A DNA stretch of 64,000 nucleotides from Phlebiopsis flavidoalba (Eukaryota > Basidiomycota > Agaricomycetes > Polyporales > Phanerochaetaceae), in NCBI GenBank assembly GCA_035772785.1, contig JAOCPU010000019.1:186001-250000 (forward strand). The letters are read 5' to 3'. The notes under the pieces were generated by a model that saw nothing but the letters and a program-made list of their open reading frames with translations, made no database searches and was not told the origin of the DNA. Below, in pieces: positions 23,835 to 36,300 of this stretch; the first letter of the stretch is position 1; every line of letters begins with the position of its first letter. The position numbers and the translations under genes are program-made.

Positions 23835-24447
23835 TTTCCCTTCTCTATCAAAAATATCGGTGAGCCCTAAGGCCTAATCATTCCAAAGGCCCTCAGGAAT
23901 GTAGGAGCTGTCCTCCCTGAAGACGGGCGGCACGGGTTACGAGATCACTAAGGGAGACGACCCTCTGCGCCGGGCTATTCCTTGTGAACCATGATTCACC
24001 GCATGTTCGTGTCATTGCAGAATCGCTCTTCTTCAGATCCATGAGCTCGGTCGAGGTCACAGGTCGAACGGCCCATGTCACGACGCTATGGACACGAGGC
24101 GGTAGAAACATGCCTCTTCTCGCCCAGTTTACCTGCTCGCGACTTCAATGGACCACGTTGTGGATCACATCCGCTAGCGACTCGAGTGCACAGACATCAA
24201 GGAGATACGGAATAGCCATTTCACATAGCTGTTGCTTGAGTGTGTTGTAAACAGAGCAATTTTTCAAACGCAATCAATATAAGTAAGGCGACCAAGAGAA
24301 CCGGTTGCAGTAGCCAGACCCGCCAACATCCTCAGAAATTACGACTACATCTCGCGTAGGCTGGCAGTGTGTAGGACTCTCCTTCATATCCAATTCGTGG
24401 TTCCCCATTATAGTGACCAGCATTTTCGTCTTAGCTAGCAATACATC

Positions 24448-25514
24448 ATGACAGAGTTTTGTCGAGGTTGATGATACTGATTCGCGAATTGAATATACAG
24501 GAGACTGGTTGCAAGAAGGATCGTTGCCAGACTACAACTTGTACGGTGACAAGTTCTTTTTTGGAACTTAGTCTACTAACCCCATAGACAGAACAAGCCA
24601 TGCTTCCCAGGTAGCTGGATCAACGATAAAACTTTACGTTTGAAGGTGAGGATCACTTTCCAGGGTTCCGACACTTCCATGAATGACCACGAACCTTTAT
24701 TTTCAACATGAAACTAGGGACATCATTTCTATTTCTGTCTACGGATCAATTAGCGCCATCTCTCCAAACGCTGAGACGGCTCCGTATGTGATTGTTTCCA
24801 ATTATCAGATTGACAAACGGGGCCCCCGGATCAAATCACCGTCAACCAGAGCAATGCTGGCCAGTCCGGCCGTCTATTCTTCAAGTCAGAGGAGCTACCA
24901 GACGGCGTACATACTCTGCTCATTAGCGTGATGCAAGCGAGCATCCATTGCCAGGTATTACTTCGACTTTCTTACCTATATTCCGAGCAGAAACTGCTCT
25001 GGTTATGCCGTCCCAACCTTCTGGCGCCTCAAGCAGTAATGCAGATATGCCAACCACATCGCCCCAATCCCATCACTACCTAAGTTCCAACACCGAGTGG
25101 CCTTGCATCTGGCACGCCGCATCGAGCTCACGCTGCTCCAAACAGTCGTGCTTGCATCATTGTTGCTGCAGTAGTGACGCCATTGAGCACCTTATTCTTG
25201 CTGTCGCTTGCATTTGTATGTGGCGAAAAAACAGCGATCGACGGCCACCAGGCGCATGATACCCGAGGAAACCAACGATAGCCAGTCTGTTGAAGAAGCC
25301 GGCCCGCTGAGGAAGAAGGTCAGCATCATCTGCCATGTGTTTTGCAAAATTTGAGACAAGAAATGTAGCACCCTAGGTCAAATGCTGACATTACACCAGA
25401 TAGGAGTGTCTCGCCCCCTACGCTCCCACGCCCAGCACCTCCGCAAACCTTACCACCGCCCATACCATAGTATCCCGGCCATTTCGCCAGTTCAATAATA
25501 ATAGCAGAGCGTAG
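24448..25514 (+). pseudogene. Single-pass membrane protein relic (VDDTD family, copy 1)
   Basis: A decayed sister of the gene at 29456-30486. After a shifted ATG it reads VDDTDSRIEYTGDWLQEG, then SISVYGSISAI, VSNYQID, GRLFFKSEELPDGVHTLLIS, a transmembrane segment IIVAAVVTPLSTLFLLSLAF near 25150-25210, and a Ser/Thr/Pro cytoplasmic tail with YAPTPSTSANLTT. The order matches copy 2: ectodomain, membrane helix, charged stop-transfer, tail. Frame changes occur in nearly every block, so I call it a pseudogene. The family is common in agaricomycetes and its function is not known to me. Confidence 0.7.
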
Positions 25515-26870
25515 TGTCTCTGTCGTCCAGGTTCAATCTACAGCAGTGTTACACTGGTTGATCTTTGTACTAGGGACGCATTGTGGCACCCTTAAATTCT
25601 TTGCTCCGCTGAGAATTGGCGAGTTTTCAGGCTCAGGATGATGGTAATAAGTGTAGACGACGGCTCTCAATTGATTGTGAAGGCGGACCAGTGTGTTGCA
25701 AAATCCCTAACACAACGCTTGACAGCGTAGGCTGTCGGCGTTCTGCCTATGGGAGACTATAACAAACCCTACTACCAACTGAGCGTGGTCAGCTTATGTA
25801 ATGTTCATTAAACGCGTACGGGAGCACGCGGAGGCGGAGGGCGCGGAGTTGAGGGGGGGTATAGCTTACGTAACGCGGACATGCTCTCCAGGACAGGTAC
25901 CGACGCTTTCTACTCATGTATTCGCTAGTGTCCCGACTAGACACAAATGCACGCTCCACTGATAAGACGTTGACCTACAGCGCGCAGGCAAAGTAACGAG
26001 TCAGCAAAAGCCGCTTACATGAGGAGTGGCGGTGACAATTGAAAAACCGTGAATTAGAACTTGAAGACAACTCGCCGACGTGAAGTTGCCGTTTACCAAC
26101 TGTGCAACTGCCAACAAGAACTCCATGACTTTGTATGGCAAGCTGGCCGACACGCCATACCCGCCTTCTTGGCGGTGTCGTAGGAGATTCAAGAGTAGTA
26201 GTTGAGTAGTCTTATTCAACATTCACGTGGAGTAAGAGATCCGCTAGTCGATTCTTCGCTAGCTCATCTCATTATCACCTCCTCAGATGCTTCAGTCCGG
26301 CTTGCGCCGCATATATCCAACTCTTATGTGCGGTGTTGTTGCGTTTCTAATGCACTGCTAGGGGTAGGTCGCGGTAGCAAAGCATGAATTCAACCCGTTC
26401 GCATCATGAACAGATGCCCCCGGAACTCCTGTGCTTCACATGTGTACGTCTGGCTCGATGTGATCCCATGTGGTCCCCTCATGGTCGCCATACGTATGGA
26501 GCGATCTATAATTGCGAATATCCTTCTCACGGTGATGGCACGATAGGGAGTCAACTGACGTGCTGTACCACTAAGCGAGCCCCCCAGATGGTGAGCCAGG
26601 CCCCGCTTGTACCTGCTTTCCGGCGACATTGATACTTCTTCCAGCTTGGTCACCACCGGTTGTAACTGGGCTTTCAGTAATCAGAACTCAGATATATTTG
26701 CTGCAAAGGGGTATTGATACCGGCAATAATGGGTCGGGATACGTCCGATGGAAGCTCGAAAGCAATCTTGACACTGTCAACACAACTATTCAGCTCTCGC
26801 TTCCTTCCTCGCATCTATCGAAATCGACACACGCATGGTAGTGTATCCTGCGAAGAAGCTTGCGAGAGAA
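25515..26870. other. Spacer between duplicated cassettes
   Basis: Short open frames only, none with family resemblance. The spacer separates the decayed P450-membrane cassette from the nearly complete one. I saw no transposase or repeat boundary inside it. Confidence 0.45.
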
Positions 26871-26880
26871 GGATATAAAG
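26871..26880 (+). promoter_or_regulatory. TATA-like box of the P450 gene
   Basis: ggatataaag lies about 55 bases upstream of the P450 ATG at 26934, a normal fungal TATA-to-ATG distance. Confidence 0.45.
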
Positions 26881-26933
26881 CCCCCACGTACCGCCCGTAG
26901 TGGCCGCGTCGCGTATTGTCTAGCATTCTCACC

Positions 26934-29122
26934 ATGCTCTCTAGTCTGTTCATTCTCGACGCTTGTCTTGCCGTGGTCGGCGTCGTCTTGTTGCACCAGT
27001 GGTGGTCACGGGTTTCAGCATTTCAAGTCTTCCCGGCCCTTCCCGCCTGGACCGAAAGCACTTCCACTGCTGGGCAACCTGCTCGACATGCCTTCAAGCT
27101 GGCAATGGAGGACGTTTGCCGAATGGAAACACAAGTGGGGTGAGTTTACCGGGATCTCTCATGCTTCCGTATGCTTAAGGACCAGGATATACAGGCGACA
27201 ATCTGCTCGGTTCCCACGGTCCTCGGCCAACGTATTGTGATTCTAGAGTCTCTATGGTGACAGCGCTGCTGTCGATCTGTTAGAGAAACGGAGCGGAATA
27301 TATTCTTGACCGGCCCGCGCTGACCATGGCTGGAGACCTCATGGCAAGGGGGGAAACCCTTTCGCTATCCCCCTACGGCGATCGGTTTCCGAGACATCCG
27401 CAAACTGTTCCATCCGTTATTTAGGAAGCAAGGGGCAGTTAGAAAAGATGTCACGCTTCCATGACCTTGAAGAGAGGGAGACCCGTCGATTTCTCGCCAA
27501 GCTCCTTCATGATCCTGCACATTTTGTGGATCATATTCGCAAGTTAATTTTATTTCCCCGCCTAGCTCTACCGCACCCTGCTTATTGTGTTTTTAGGACT
27601 GCCGGGGCTGTCATACTAGAAATGACTTATGGATACAAAGTCGAGGCGGGCGATGACCCGCTTGTGAGGCAGGTGGACCGTGCCGTCGCAGGGTTTATTA
27701 CTGCAATCTGCTCCTGGGGGCGTTTCTAGTTTATACCATCCACCGGCGTGTATGTGTCAGATCATCTTGTCTGACAAAACATATAACGAATAACCTCTTT
27801 AGTGAAAGGGCTACCAAGCATGGCTTCCAGGAATGGCGTGGAAACGCCAGGCAGCGCCGTTGTGGCGAGCTGAAAACCCTTGAGATGTGTCATGTACCAT
27901 TCAACATGGCGAAGAACGCTATAGTAAGTCTGTCTAATACCGGCGGCGAGCTCCGATTTCCCTCTAATTGTGCCACGCAACAGGCGACACGGCAGGCATC
28001 CCGGGGACTAACTTCGTTTCTGATAATATAGGTGATGTTAATACTCCTCTAGAGGAGTATCACTTGAATATGGCGGCAGGTTCATTGTACTCTGGTAGGC
28101 GCGGGTTTCTGTTTGTTTTCCATTCCGACTTACCTACTTGCCGCCCACCTTGTACAGGTGGTGCTGACACGGTACTAATGATACACTGTGACCGTGATAC
28201 ATTACTGATGTGTTTTTTTCAGACTGTCTCCGCTATTACAACCTTCTTCCTGAAACATGGCAAGAAACCCAGATGTGCAGAAGAAAGCGCAGCGAGAGCT
28301 AGATGACGTAATCGGCAACAGCCGGTTGCCCAACATTGCTGATCGCGACGACCTCCCATACATTCAAGCACTTGTTTTTATTTTTCCGAGGTTCTGAGGA
28401 TTCATCCTATTGCACCCACAGGTTCGTTCACCGATTCGCGTCCCTCCTCGTTATATTTACTGCCTGCAGGCGTACCCCACAGGTCTATTAAAGATGACAT
28501 GTATCGTGGCTACTTCATACCCAAGGGTTCTATCTTAATCACGAACATATGGTCCGTCTATCTTCTTATTGGACTGCTGGCATCTCACGATCTGTCAGGT
28601 CAATGCTACAAGATCCCACTGTCTATTTCCAGACCCCGTAGAGTTTAGACCCGAGCGATTTCTTGGCGAATATGGCAAGGCTCCGGAACGAGATCCACGC
28701 AGTGCGGTATTTGGCTTCGGAAGACGGTAAGATGAGGCGTAGTACATTGCAATGATGGGCTGACTGTTGCGACTAGGATCTGTCCAGGTATGCATCCGGA
28801 TGTGTCACCGACGCCCAGTATTTCTTGGATGGCATGAGCTAACTAAACGACAGGCCTTAACCTCGCAGAGATATCTCTCTTCACTACATGCGCTATGACG
28901 CTCGCTGTCTTCGACATTACCAAGGCTAGTGAAAATGGCCAGGAGGTCACTCCAGAATCGACCTACTTGACAGGAACAATCAGGTGAGTATAACTGATTG
29001 ATACATTCCGCGTCTTACATCATTGGTGTGCAATCAGCCATCCAGCACCGTTCAAATGTTCAATCCTCCCACGATCGCCGGCGGCGCGTGCGCTCATTCT
29101 CGAGTTGGCCCCTCGAGCCTAA
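26934..29122 (+). CDS. Cytochrome P450 monooxygenase (plus-strand copy)
   Basis: A microsomal heme-thiolate monooxygenase of the fungal O-methylsterigmatocystin-oxidoreductase-like group; substrate unknown. The ATG at 26934 opens an N-terminal membrane anchor (ILDACLAVVGVVLLHQWW). Then come the Pro-rich hinge RPFPPGPKALPLLGN, RPALTMAGDLM, LSPYGDRFRDIRKLFHPLF, EMTYGYKVEAGDDP, DNIGDVNTPLEEYHLNMAAG, the ITTFFL helix region, ARNPDVQKKAQRELDDVIG, VLRIHPIAP (the ExxR region, Glu before VLR), GVPHRSIKDDMYRGYFIPKG and the heme loop. The loop reads FGFGRR, intron, ICPG, intron, LNLAEISLF. It ends with HPAPFKCSILPRS. At least eight introns are needed. Shifts occur near 27020 and 28627 (two extra bases). 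All key residues are present, so it may be functional if the shifts are errors. It lies next to a membrane-protein gene. Confidence 0.85.
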
Positions 29123-29455
29123 GCCGCAGAGTGCGGGTTGAAGGCTATGAACTAACGGCCGCTTACTACCATCTATGTTCACGAATCCAGCACCGCGCGG
29201 AGACGTGTTACTGACTAGGATGTGCCTTGGTATGTACACCCTTGGTTGTACTGGTCGTTAGGTTCAACGCCGATATCAGCGACGTGCAACGTTCTGTTTT
29301 CCTCTGACACTGTTTTGCAGCTGATGTACATCGCGACGCATATATATCCTCAGCTATTCAGACTACTTCCCTGTCTCTCGATGTTCCCGGAGCGACATAT
29401 GAGCGCATATTAATTCTACACAGAGCGGGTCTCCTCTATTCTTCTAGTTCACTAC

Positions 29456-30486
29456 ATGGCTGCGACGTCCAGCGCCGTTTCCGGCCAGGGGTGCCGCGCT
29501 TTGTGGTCGTCGATGATACCGATTCGACACAAGTTTCATACTCAGGGAGTTGGAAAAAGGAGGGTGCACCGCCGGAATATAACTCGTGTGTACATAACCT
29601 TTCGTCGCAATATCCTTCGACTCACAACCTCAAGAACGACTCATGGTTCATCCACGGTTGGGTCGACGATCACTTTCAAATTTACAGGTAGGGTCACTTC
29701 CATGCCGCGCGTAATAGGACATAGTGCACTCAATTCTAATCACAGGAACTTCGGTGTATGTCTACGGCTCGATTAGCCCTGCTATCTCGAACGAAACCCA
29801 GATCACAACTTCCACTTATCAAATCGACAATGCTTCACCGTCCTCGCATTCTGCCATCGCAGCTTCTGTTGACAAGAGTAACCAATTGTTTTAAACCAAT
29901 CTCCTGAACTCCAAGATGGTCCACACATATTATTCATCAATGTGACTGCAGCGAGCCCTGCAGGAAAATATTGGCTCGATTATTTCACTTATACACCCGG
30001 ATCGGCCGCGCCGACTAGTTCAGGATCGAACGCGGCTCAAACACAGAGTGCGACGGACGACCAGCAAGAACCCGGCACTCCAAGGAGCGGTGTTAGCGGA
30101 GGAGTAATTGCTGCGGCGGTTCTGACGCCTCTGTGCGTTTTACTCTTTCTTATTTCCGTCTTTGTGTGGTGGCGAACACGGAGGAGGAGAGCTGACAGGC
30201 GCTTCTCGATTGAAGATCAAGGTGAGTCTTACTAGTTGCATAGTAAGGCAGGAAGGTTCTCATGCGGTGCAAAGTGCCTGTAGCTTTTCGGAATACTAAC
30301 GCGTCGGTGATGGGTATCATCTCTCCTGCCGTGCCACCGACAGCACCACCTCCATCGTACTATAGTAGCCCCGAGTCGTTGTACAGCTCAGAGCCCCCGT
30401 CTGCTCCTACCGTAGAGCCCGTTCAACACCTTCGTTCTCCAATCACTAGTGGCCATGTTCTAAATGTGCCCCCAATGAAGAGATAG
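29456..30486 (+). CDS. Single-pass membrane protein (VDDTD family, copy 2)
   Basis: Agaricomycete type I-like membrane protein. The extracellular part starts with PRFVVVDDTDSTQVSYSGSW and continues with TVGSTITFKFTG, a short intron near 29690-29745, TSVYVYGSISPAI, STYQIDN, SNQLF, LQDGPHILFINVTAA and KYWLDYFTYTPGS. A Ser/Thr/Gly-rich stalk precedes the membrane helix GGVIAAAVLTPLCVLLFLIS. An Arg-rich stop-transfer (WWRTRRRR) follows. The cytoplasmic tail, after another intron, contains PPTAPPPSYYSSPESLYSSE and ends with NVPPMKR. The ectodomain resembles a galactose-binding-like beta sandwich, but I infer that only from the layout. Shifts near 29490, 29620 and 29895 interrupt the frame. It sits just downstream of a P450, as does copy 1. 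Confidence 0.75.
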
Positions 30487-31202
30487 AACATCACCGTGCT
30501 CTTATACAAGACGACCTTTTACTATCATGCGCCTACCACGTCATGCTTAATTCCCTCCTCGAACAAGATAGCTTATAGAATGAGGCCGTGCAAAGCGAAA
30601 TCACAGAAGGCTTCTCTGCGGTGACGGCGAAGATACAAGGTCAAATATACGCCTTAGGCTGCAATTCCCCTTGGTCACCTGCTGATGAGTTTATACTTCG
30701 GCGTTCGCACATATGAACTAGAGACATATCTTGGTCATATTCATCATTAGTTCACATAGTAAATCTATAACAATCAGACTGATTCGATGGATTTCTGATG
30801 AAAGTATTCTCAGAAATAACTGGCTATATAGTGTAGACCTTTGCCAATCTGTCGTTCTCATATTCGCGATGGTAGTGTTCCGAACAGCGCCGTGGTGAGA
30901 AATTGATAGTATCGAATAATAGGTCTCACATCTTATTTGAGGGATTACCAGAAATCCCTGTTACAGTGTATCCAACAGACAGTGGGGCCTTCATTTGTGG
31001 ATTGCTCTTGCCGAGATGCTGAACGTCTTTTGCTTTGGAGAATCAGTCGAGTCATCGTTGGAGCTACTTCTCCATCAGCACTCGAGTGTTGGTAAATATC
31101 ATGGACTGAGAATGCACCCCAAGCTGGAACGTACGCGGGTCATGCGTTATAGTAAATGGGTTTCTGGATAGTTCAATCACAACATAGATGAAGATATCAA
31201 TA
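30487..31202. other. Intergenic region between convergent genes
   Basis: The membrane-protein gene (plus) and the seven-helix protein gene (minus) converge here. The sequence is AT-rich with only short frames, fitting two 3' untranslated regions. Confidence 0.45.
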
Positions 31203-32584
31203 CTACTTCATCTCAGCGTCCTCGACCGATCCCGCACTTCGAGAGGGATACGGGGCCAAATGAATAGCGGTCGGGCCAATACCTGTCTGGTCGGCATTCG
31301 ATGCACCTACGCCTCGACCATTACCGAAATGAAGTGTGGTCAATGTCTCTTCGTATCGCCTAGTGCTACGGTCTCCCACGGCAATGTTGAAGTGTACAAG
31401 AATGATGACTGAGGCTGGAACAAGTCCCTGTAATGACTGGTCACACGGCGGCAATGCTCTAGGAATAGTTCGGAGCTCACGAGGAGTGGGTTAATCCAAT
31501 TAAGAATTACATATGCGGCTGGGTTGTTGCATTTCTCGAGAATCAATGCTACAAACTGTTAGGTATCGGCATCAGGGGTGGCAGGCCCAAGCATTTGTTC
31601 AGAAGCCACTCACTATGACGGTCATCAGGACAGCTCCAGATTCAACGACCAGAAGTATTGCCCGGGTTATATGACTATCTCCTACGAGGGTTAGCTTTGC
31701 AGATCGAAACACACTTCTTGGTGCGCCATTGTTGGTATCTTTGCGAAGGTTTGATAAGTTACAGCGTGATACATATGATCGTGGAGTACAAACAGCAAAC
31801 GGCCTGCGATTAGACTAGTGTTGAGGCCAGCGCTCGTCCCAAGGAGGGCTGCAATCGGGACAAATATGAAGGACGATGGAGGGATGGGTGATTCGACTTC
31901 GTGGCGGTAGCTGCTCCAACGACTCCGATAACTAAAGCACGACATAATTTTAGTAGGCGCACTAGATTGAGAAATATTCGTTGCAGGAATGGTACGCAAC
32001 TGAAGCTTGTCGTAGAGACAATGAAAGGTACGATGACAATCCACCACCGTCTGGACCATACAACCCAGACCCTCCAGATGAGGACATAATCCCCCAGCAG
32101 AGCCTATTGTCACGGCTTTATAAATTGCACCAGCAGGTCGCACGAAGTGATACTGACCAATATCATCGATAACATAACTTGCATTTGCGCGATTTGAGCG
32201 ACAGGATGATCGTTCACGAATGTTGAATACAACGTCGAGGCCATGTGAACAGTCGCCAGGGTGAATTGCAGAAACGAAGTCAAAAGTAGGATCTTATAGG
32301 CCAGAGACAATTTTTGACTTGTGCTAGGAGAAGCATCCCTTGAGTGGCGATTCCCCACGCAGTATGAGCCGGCAGTACACTCACATAATAATATGAGCAA
32401 TGATCCCCTCCAAAACGCAGAATATCCCTGTTCCATCTATCATATACCTATATCCTGACAGCGTATGGATCACGTACCGTAGAATAGTGACTCTCCGAAT
32501 AAATTCAGAGTACCCTGCTGCTGATCGGTCAATACCATGATAGCGATGAGTGGTAATGACTCGTAGAAAGGATTCCAGCCTCAA
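31203..32584 (-). CDS. Seven-helix integral membrane protein, agaricomycete type
   Basis: A multi-pass membrane protein of a large agaricomycete family with GPCR-like layout; ligand and function are unknown. In order on the minus strand: DGTGIFCVLEGIIAHII (helix 1), a gtgagt intron near 32390, SLAYKILLLTSFLQFTLATV plus HMASTLYSTF (helix 2), MQVMLSMILVSITSCDLLVQ (helix 3), IVIVPFIVSTTSFSCVPFLQ near 32000 in another frame, VPIAALLGTSAGLNTSLIAG with RLLFV (helix 5) near 31830, LVVESGAVLMTVIVS near 31640, a last helix near 31480, and a hydrophilic tail ending SAGSVEDAEMK. Several frame changes occur. The start is uncertain; an internal Met near 32443 may be the real one. Confidence 0.6.
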
Positions 32585-33398
32585 GAAACGCAGATCCCTT
32601 CAAGCTATATGTGCCAAAGCTGGCAAAATGATGGCAACGTGAGAAACAATGTACGACAGCGGCTATAACAAATATGCGAAATATCAACTCACGTCCGTTT
32701 CGTCTCCGTGCATGTCGGTTGGTAGAGTGATGTGTGGTGAGATGGTGAGAGGTTAGTGGGGAATTTGGGCGTCGCTTTTCCCATACTGCGGAGTAGCTTC
32801 GCAATTGGCTCACACGCTATGGTAAATTCCCGCTTACATTACCTTAAGGAGTAATATCCCACGACCCCACAACTTCGAATGTTATATGGTGTCATCACTC
32901 CAGCGATGGGTATCGTTGATCTATCTGATGTTGAGTGAGTGGCATTGTTTGCAAGGCAAGGCTCTGATCTTGCACAGCGTTATCCTTCAAGATTTGCGGA
33001 CTCCACGAATGGAACTCAGCGAGTGGCAACCCGCGTCTTCCTGATATTGTTAATCAGAGGCGCTGCTTGGGAGGACAACTTTGAGGCCCGGCCGATGGAC
33101 ACGGTCTCTCAAGTCAAGTCTACCGCGATAATCAGAGGGCGTTTTTGCGGGTCGAGTAAAAAAAACGCACTTGCTACACTGCTTAGGCCATTTTTTGGGG
33201 CTTAGGCTAAAAATGTCTCCGCTGTGATCGCCAACACCCTTGGTTCGGAGTCTTATCGCATACTGCTATAACTGACACCTGATACCACGATCGCATTCTT
33301 CATCAGTGTAACAGATATCTTGAAACTGCGCATATACAAAGTATACTACCCCCCTGCGGCACCTACTGTCTTGTCTACTAAAGCATTCTTGCGACTGT
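32585..33398. other. Intergenic region
   Basis: Lies between the 5' side of the seven-helix gene and the 3' end of importin-9, both on the minus strand. No coding frame is supported. Confidence 0.45.
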
Positions 33399-36300
33399 CT
33401 ACATACCAACAGCCTTCCGAACGACTTGCGTCTCCTCTGGTTTCAATTGACCGATAACAGCCGCGAATTCGGGGGAGTTAGCTGACGCGGCATTCCGCAA
33501 GAACGAAACGATATGATCCTAGACTTCAGGTGAGCGGTGATTTTCGGAGGAATCAGATGACCCTACCTGCATATCTACTTGAACAATTGGGTCTCGCATA
33601 AGGTCCTCGTCGTCGCCTTCATAGTCGGTATCGTCGTCAAACCCACCAATACTGGGCACGCCGGTCGCAATCCCCGGGCCACCTGGAAGTCATTGAGTCA
33701 GACAAAGTTTTTTATGCATCCTGCGTCACTCACACCCGCTGAGGGCAGCAAAGACATCTGCGGGGACATCCTGACCTCCCAGCATCTCCTTGACATAAGC
33801 CATCTCGCCCGCACTGAGAGCTCCGCTGGGCTCGGGTTCGACGGACCCTCGTCATCCGACCAGTCGTCGTCCTGAACATAATTTTAGCTGCCGTTGCTCC
33901 AGGCGCTGCAGTTGGAAGTGACTTACTCCATCATCACTTTCTGACGCCGCGATCGTCCCTGAACATCCTTCAAACCAACGCCACCGTAGCTCAGAGACGC
34001 GGGTTCGCCGTCGGATTGGAGTTCAGACAGAAACAAGCTTGAGCGCCTTCGTTGGGAAGGGAATAGAAGTGAATTCGGTAGGAACTGCACGTGTAACGCA
34101 TCGTCAGCGAACGGCGATATAGACACCAGAAAAGCGTGACGCGCTCGTTCGTACTTTGTTTTCGTGCGCGAGCGGTGTCATAATCACTACCAGCAATCGA
34201 GACCGTAGTCAGTATCCACCTCAAAAGCAAAATGCCTCGCCCAAGCTCGCAGACATGACGGAACCAGGAATCACCATTCCTCGTTTTCGGCGCGAACCAC
34301 CAGCTCCCCCTTGACCGCAACATTTCTGAGCCACTCGCCATTTGTAGAGAAGGACGCACGAAGAGATCCATGAGCGCAAGTGTACTGATACGAGATGCCC
34401 AGAAGCCCTGAAATGTCTCGGCATTTTCCGTCCAAGTCTGGAGGAGTATCTCGAGGCCAGTTTTTTTGATTACCAGACTGGGTGGACACTACCAATCCGT
34501 GCAGCAAGTTGAGCACCAGTATCGCGGTGGCCGGCATGGATTAGATACGCAAATGGGATAACTAAGCTCTGCAGGACGGTTCATGAGGTATGAGAAGACT
34601 GGCAGTAATCTCTGGGTGAACGGAGACTTACTTGGACGAACGTCGCAGTCTTCACGCTGGACATTCTTCTAACCATGGCGCCCAATAGCTCGGGCAGGAT
34701 TCTTACAATCGCATCTCCCGCCCTTCTGATCAAATGAATGATCAGGTCACCAATGAATAGACTACCCGACTCGTCCGACGATTGAAGTTGTGACGCTATT
34801 AATTCCAGGATGTGGTCCAAGCCGTTCTTTCCCGTGCCGTCGTGCCAAGCCACCACCTGGTCTGTATCTTTCCGGACAAGGAGTGTGAGAGCGGTGATTG
34901 CATACTAGAGGTCGGTCAATATAGGTACTGGCGACTGTAGCATCAACACACCTGTATGGCATCCCGATCCACGATTTCCTGTATCTTTCCGAACAATACT
35001 GGTGCAAACTGAGAAACAAACCCTTCTCCGACGCCCTCCGTCCGAGGGTGCACCCTGGAGCAATCCACAGACTTGTTCGAGAGCGGGCGCCTCGCGAGCC
35101 ATTTCTCCTGACCATCGCCACCAGAGCTCCCGAGCGCCGCACACAAGGGACGGCAATGCTTGTCGTACCACAGCGTTATACACGCCGGGAGTGGGTACAG
35201 AAGCGAGACGACTGAGTAACGACGATGTGATCGCCATGAGATGGGGATCTAAGCTGCCTCCGTGAGTGGCGCATGTTGATGAGGTGAAGCTGGAATTTAC
35301 CATTGCACGCCTTTGACCCACACGTTCAGAACGGCAGGTACGAGTGTGCCGGCCAGCTCAACTGTGAGCCATCTGCCTTGCTGAACAAGTAGAAAGGGTG
35401 GAAAGGGCATCGAGGACGAGCGTGAGTGTGTCTGAGGCCTGTGGCTGGTAATAGGGATTGAAGCCCTCAATGCTCTTGCAGATGCGGTATGCGCTGCGGG
35501 GGGCTGACTATCTCTGTGTCAGAACAGTTTTTGCAAAAGCTGCGAAACCCACTATAAATCAAAGCTTTTCAGTTAATTAGCAGCAGTAATGCATACCCTG
35601 GGAACGGCCCGAATGGAAGAGACTTTAACAGGGTATGCTAACATCTCTGGCCTCGAGCACGGATATAACTGCATCGATGTACTGCCCCGCGACAGAATCC
35701 GGAAGAGCAGATGAGAATTGGCTCCTTTTCGCTAAAGGACGAATGCTCGTCCTTGCATTGAACGGATGCTCTGAAGACGGAATTTCCCATGAGCAGATGC
35801 CAGGCCACCTCCGCCGAAAACTTACGAGATTGGGTCAAAATGCCTGGAACTACGTTGACCAGCAACTGGGTGAGATCCAAGCTTGGATTTTTTTCCAGCA
35901 GCCTTTTCGTCTTCTATGATTTCAAGCACAGTTTGGCTGATGGCTCCGAAGGCAGCAAAAGCACCGGCCTCCAGGGGGGCGCCACCAGTCTTCGGCATTT
36001 GTACGATTAGATTCACTAGATTGAGTGATCACCTCAGTGCCAAGGTTAGTCTGAACTGCGGGCAGCACACGAGGACACGAAGAGAGAAACGATCCACGAG
36101 CATGTCGAGGAGGTCGCATGAGGCTACCCGGACACTGTAGGACGTCGACTCTTCAGACTCCTGAGCGACGAAAGCATTGGCATCGGACGCCCATTCGGTC
36201 TCCTGGAGAAGCAGCAGTGTTTAAGTATGTCGCCGTATGCGAAGAAATACGCCACCGAACCTCATCCGCTGTCATTTCAGTCCATCGGATAAACACGTCC

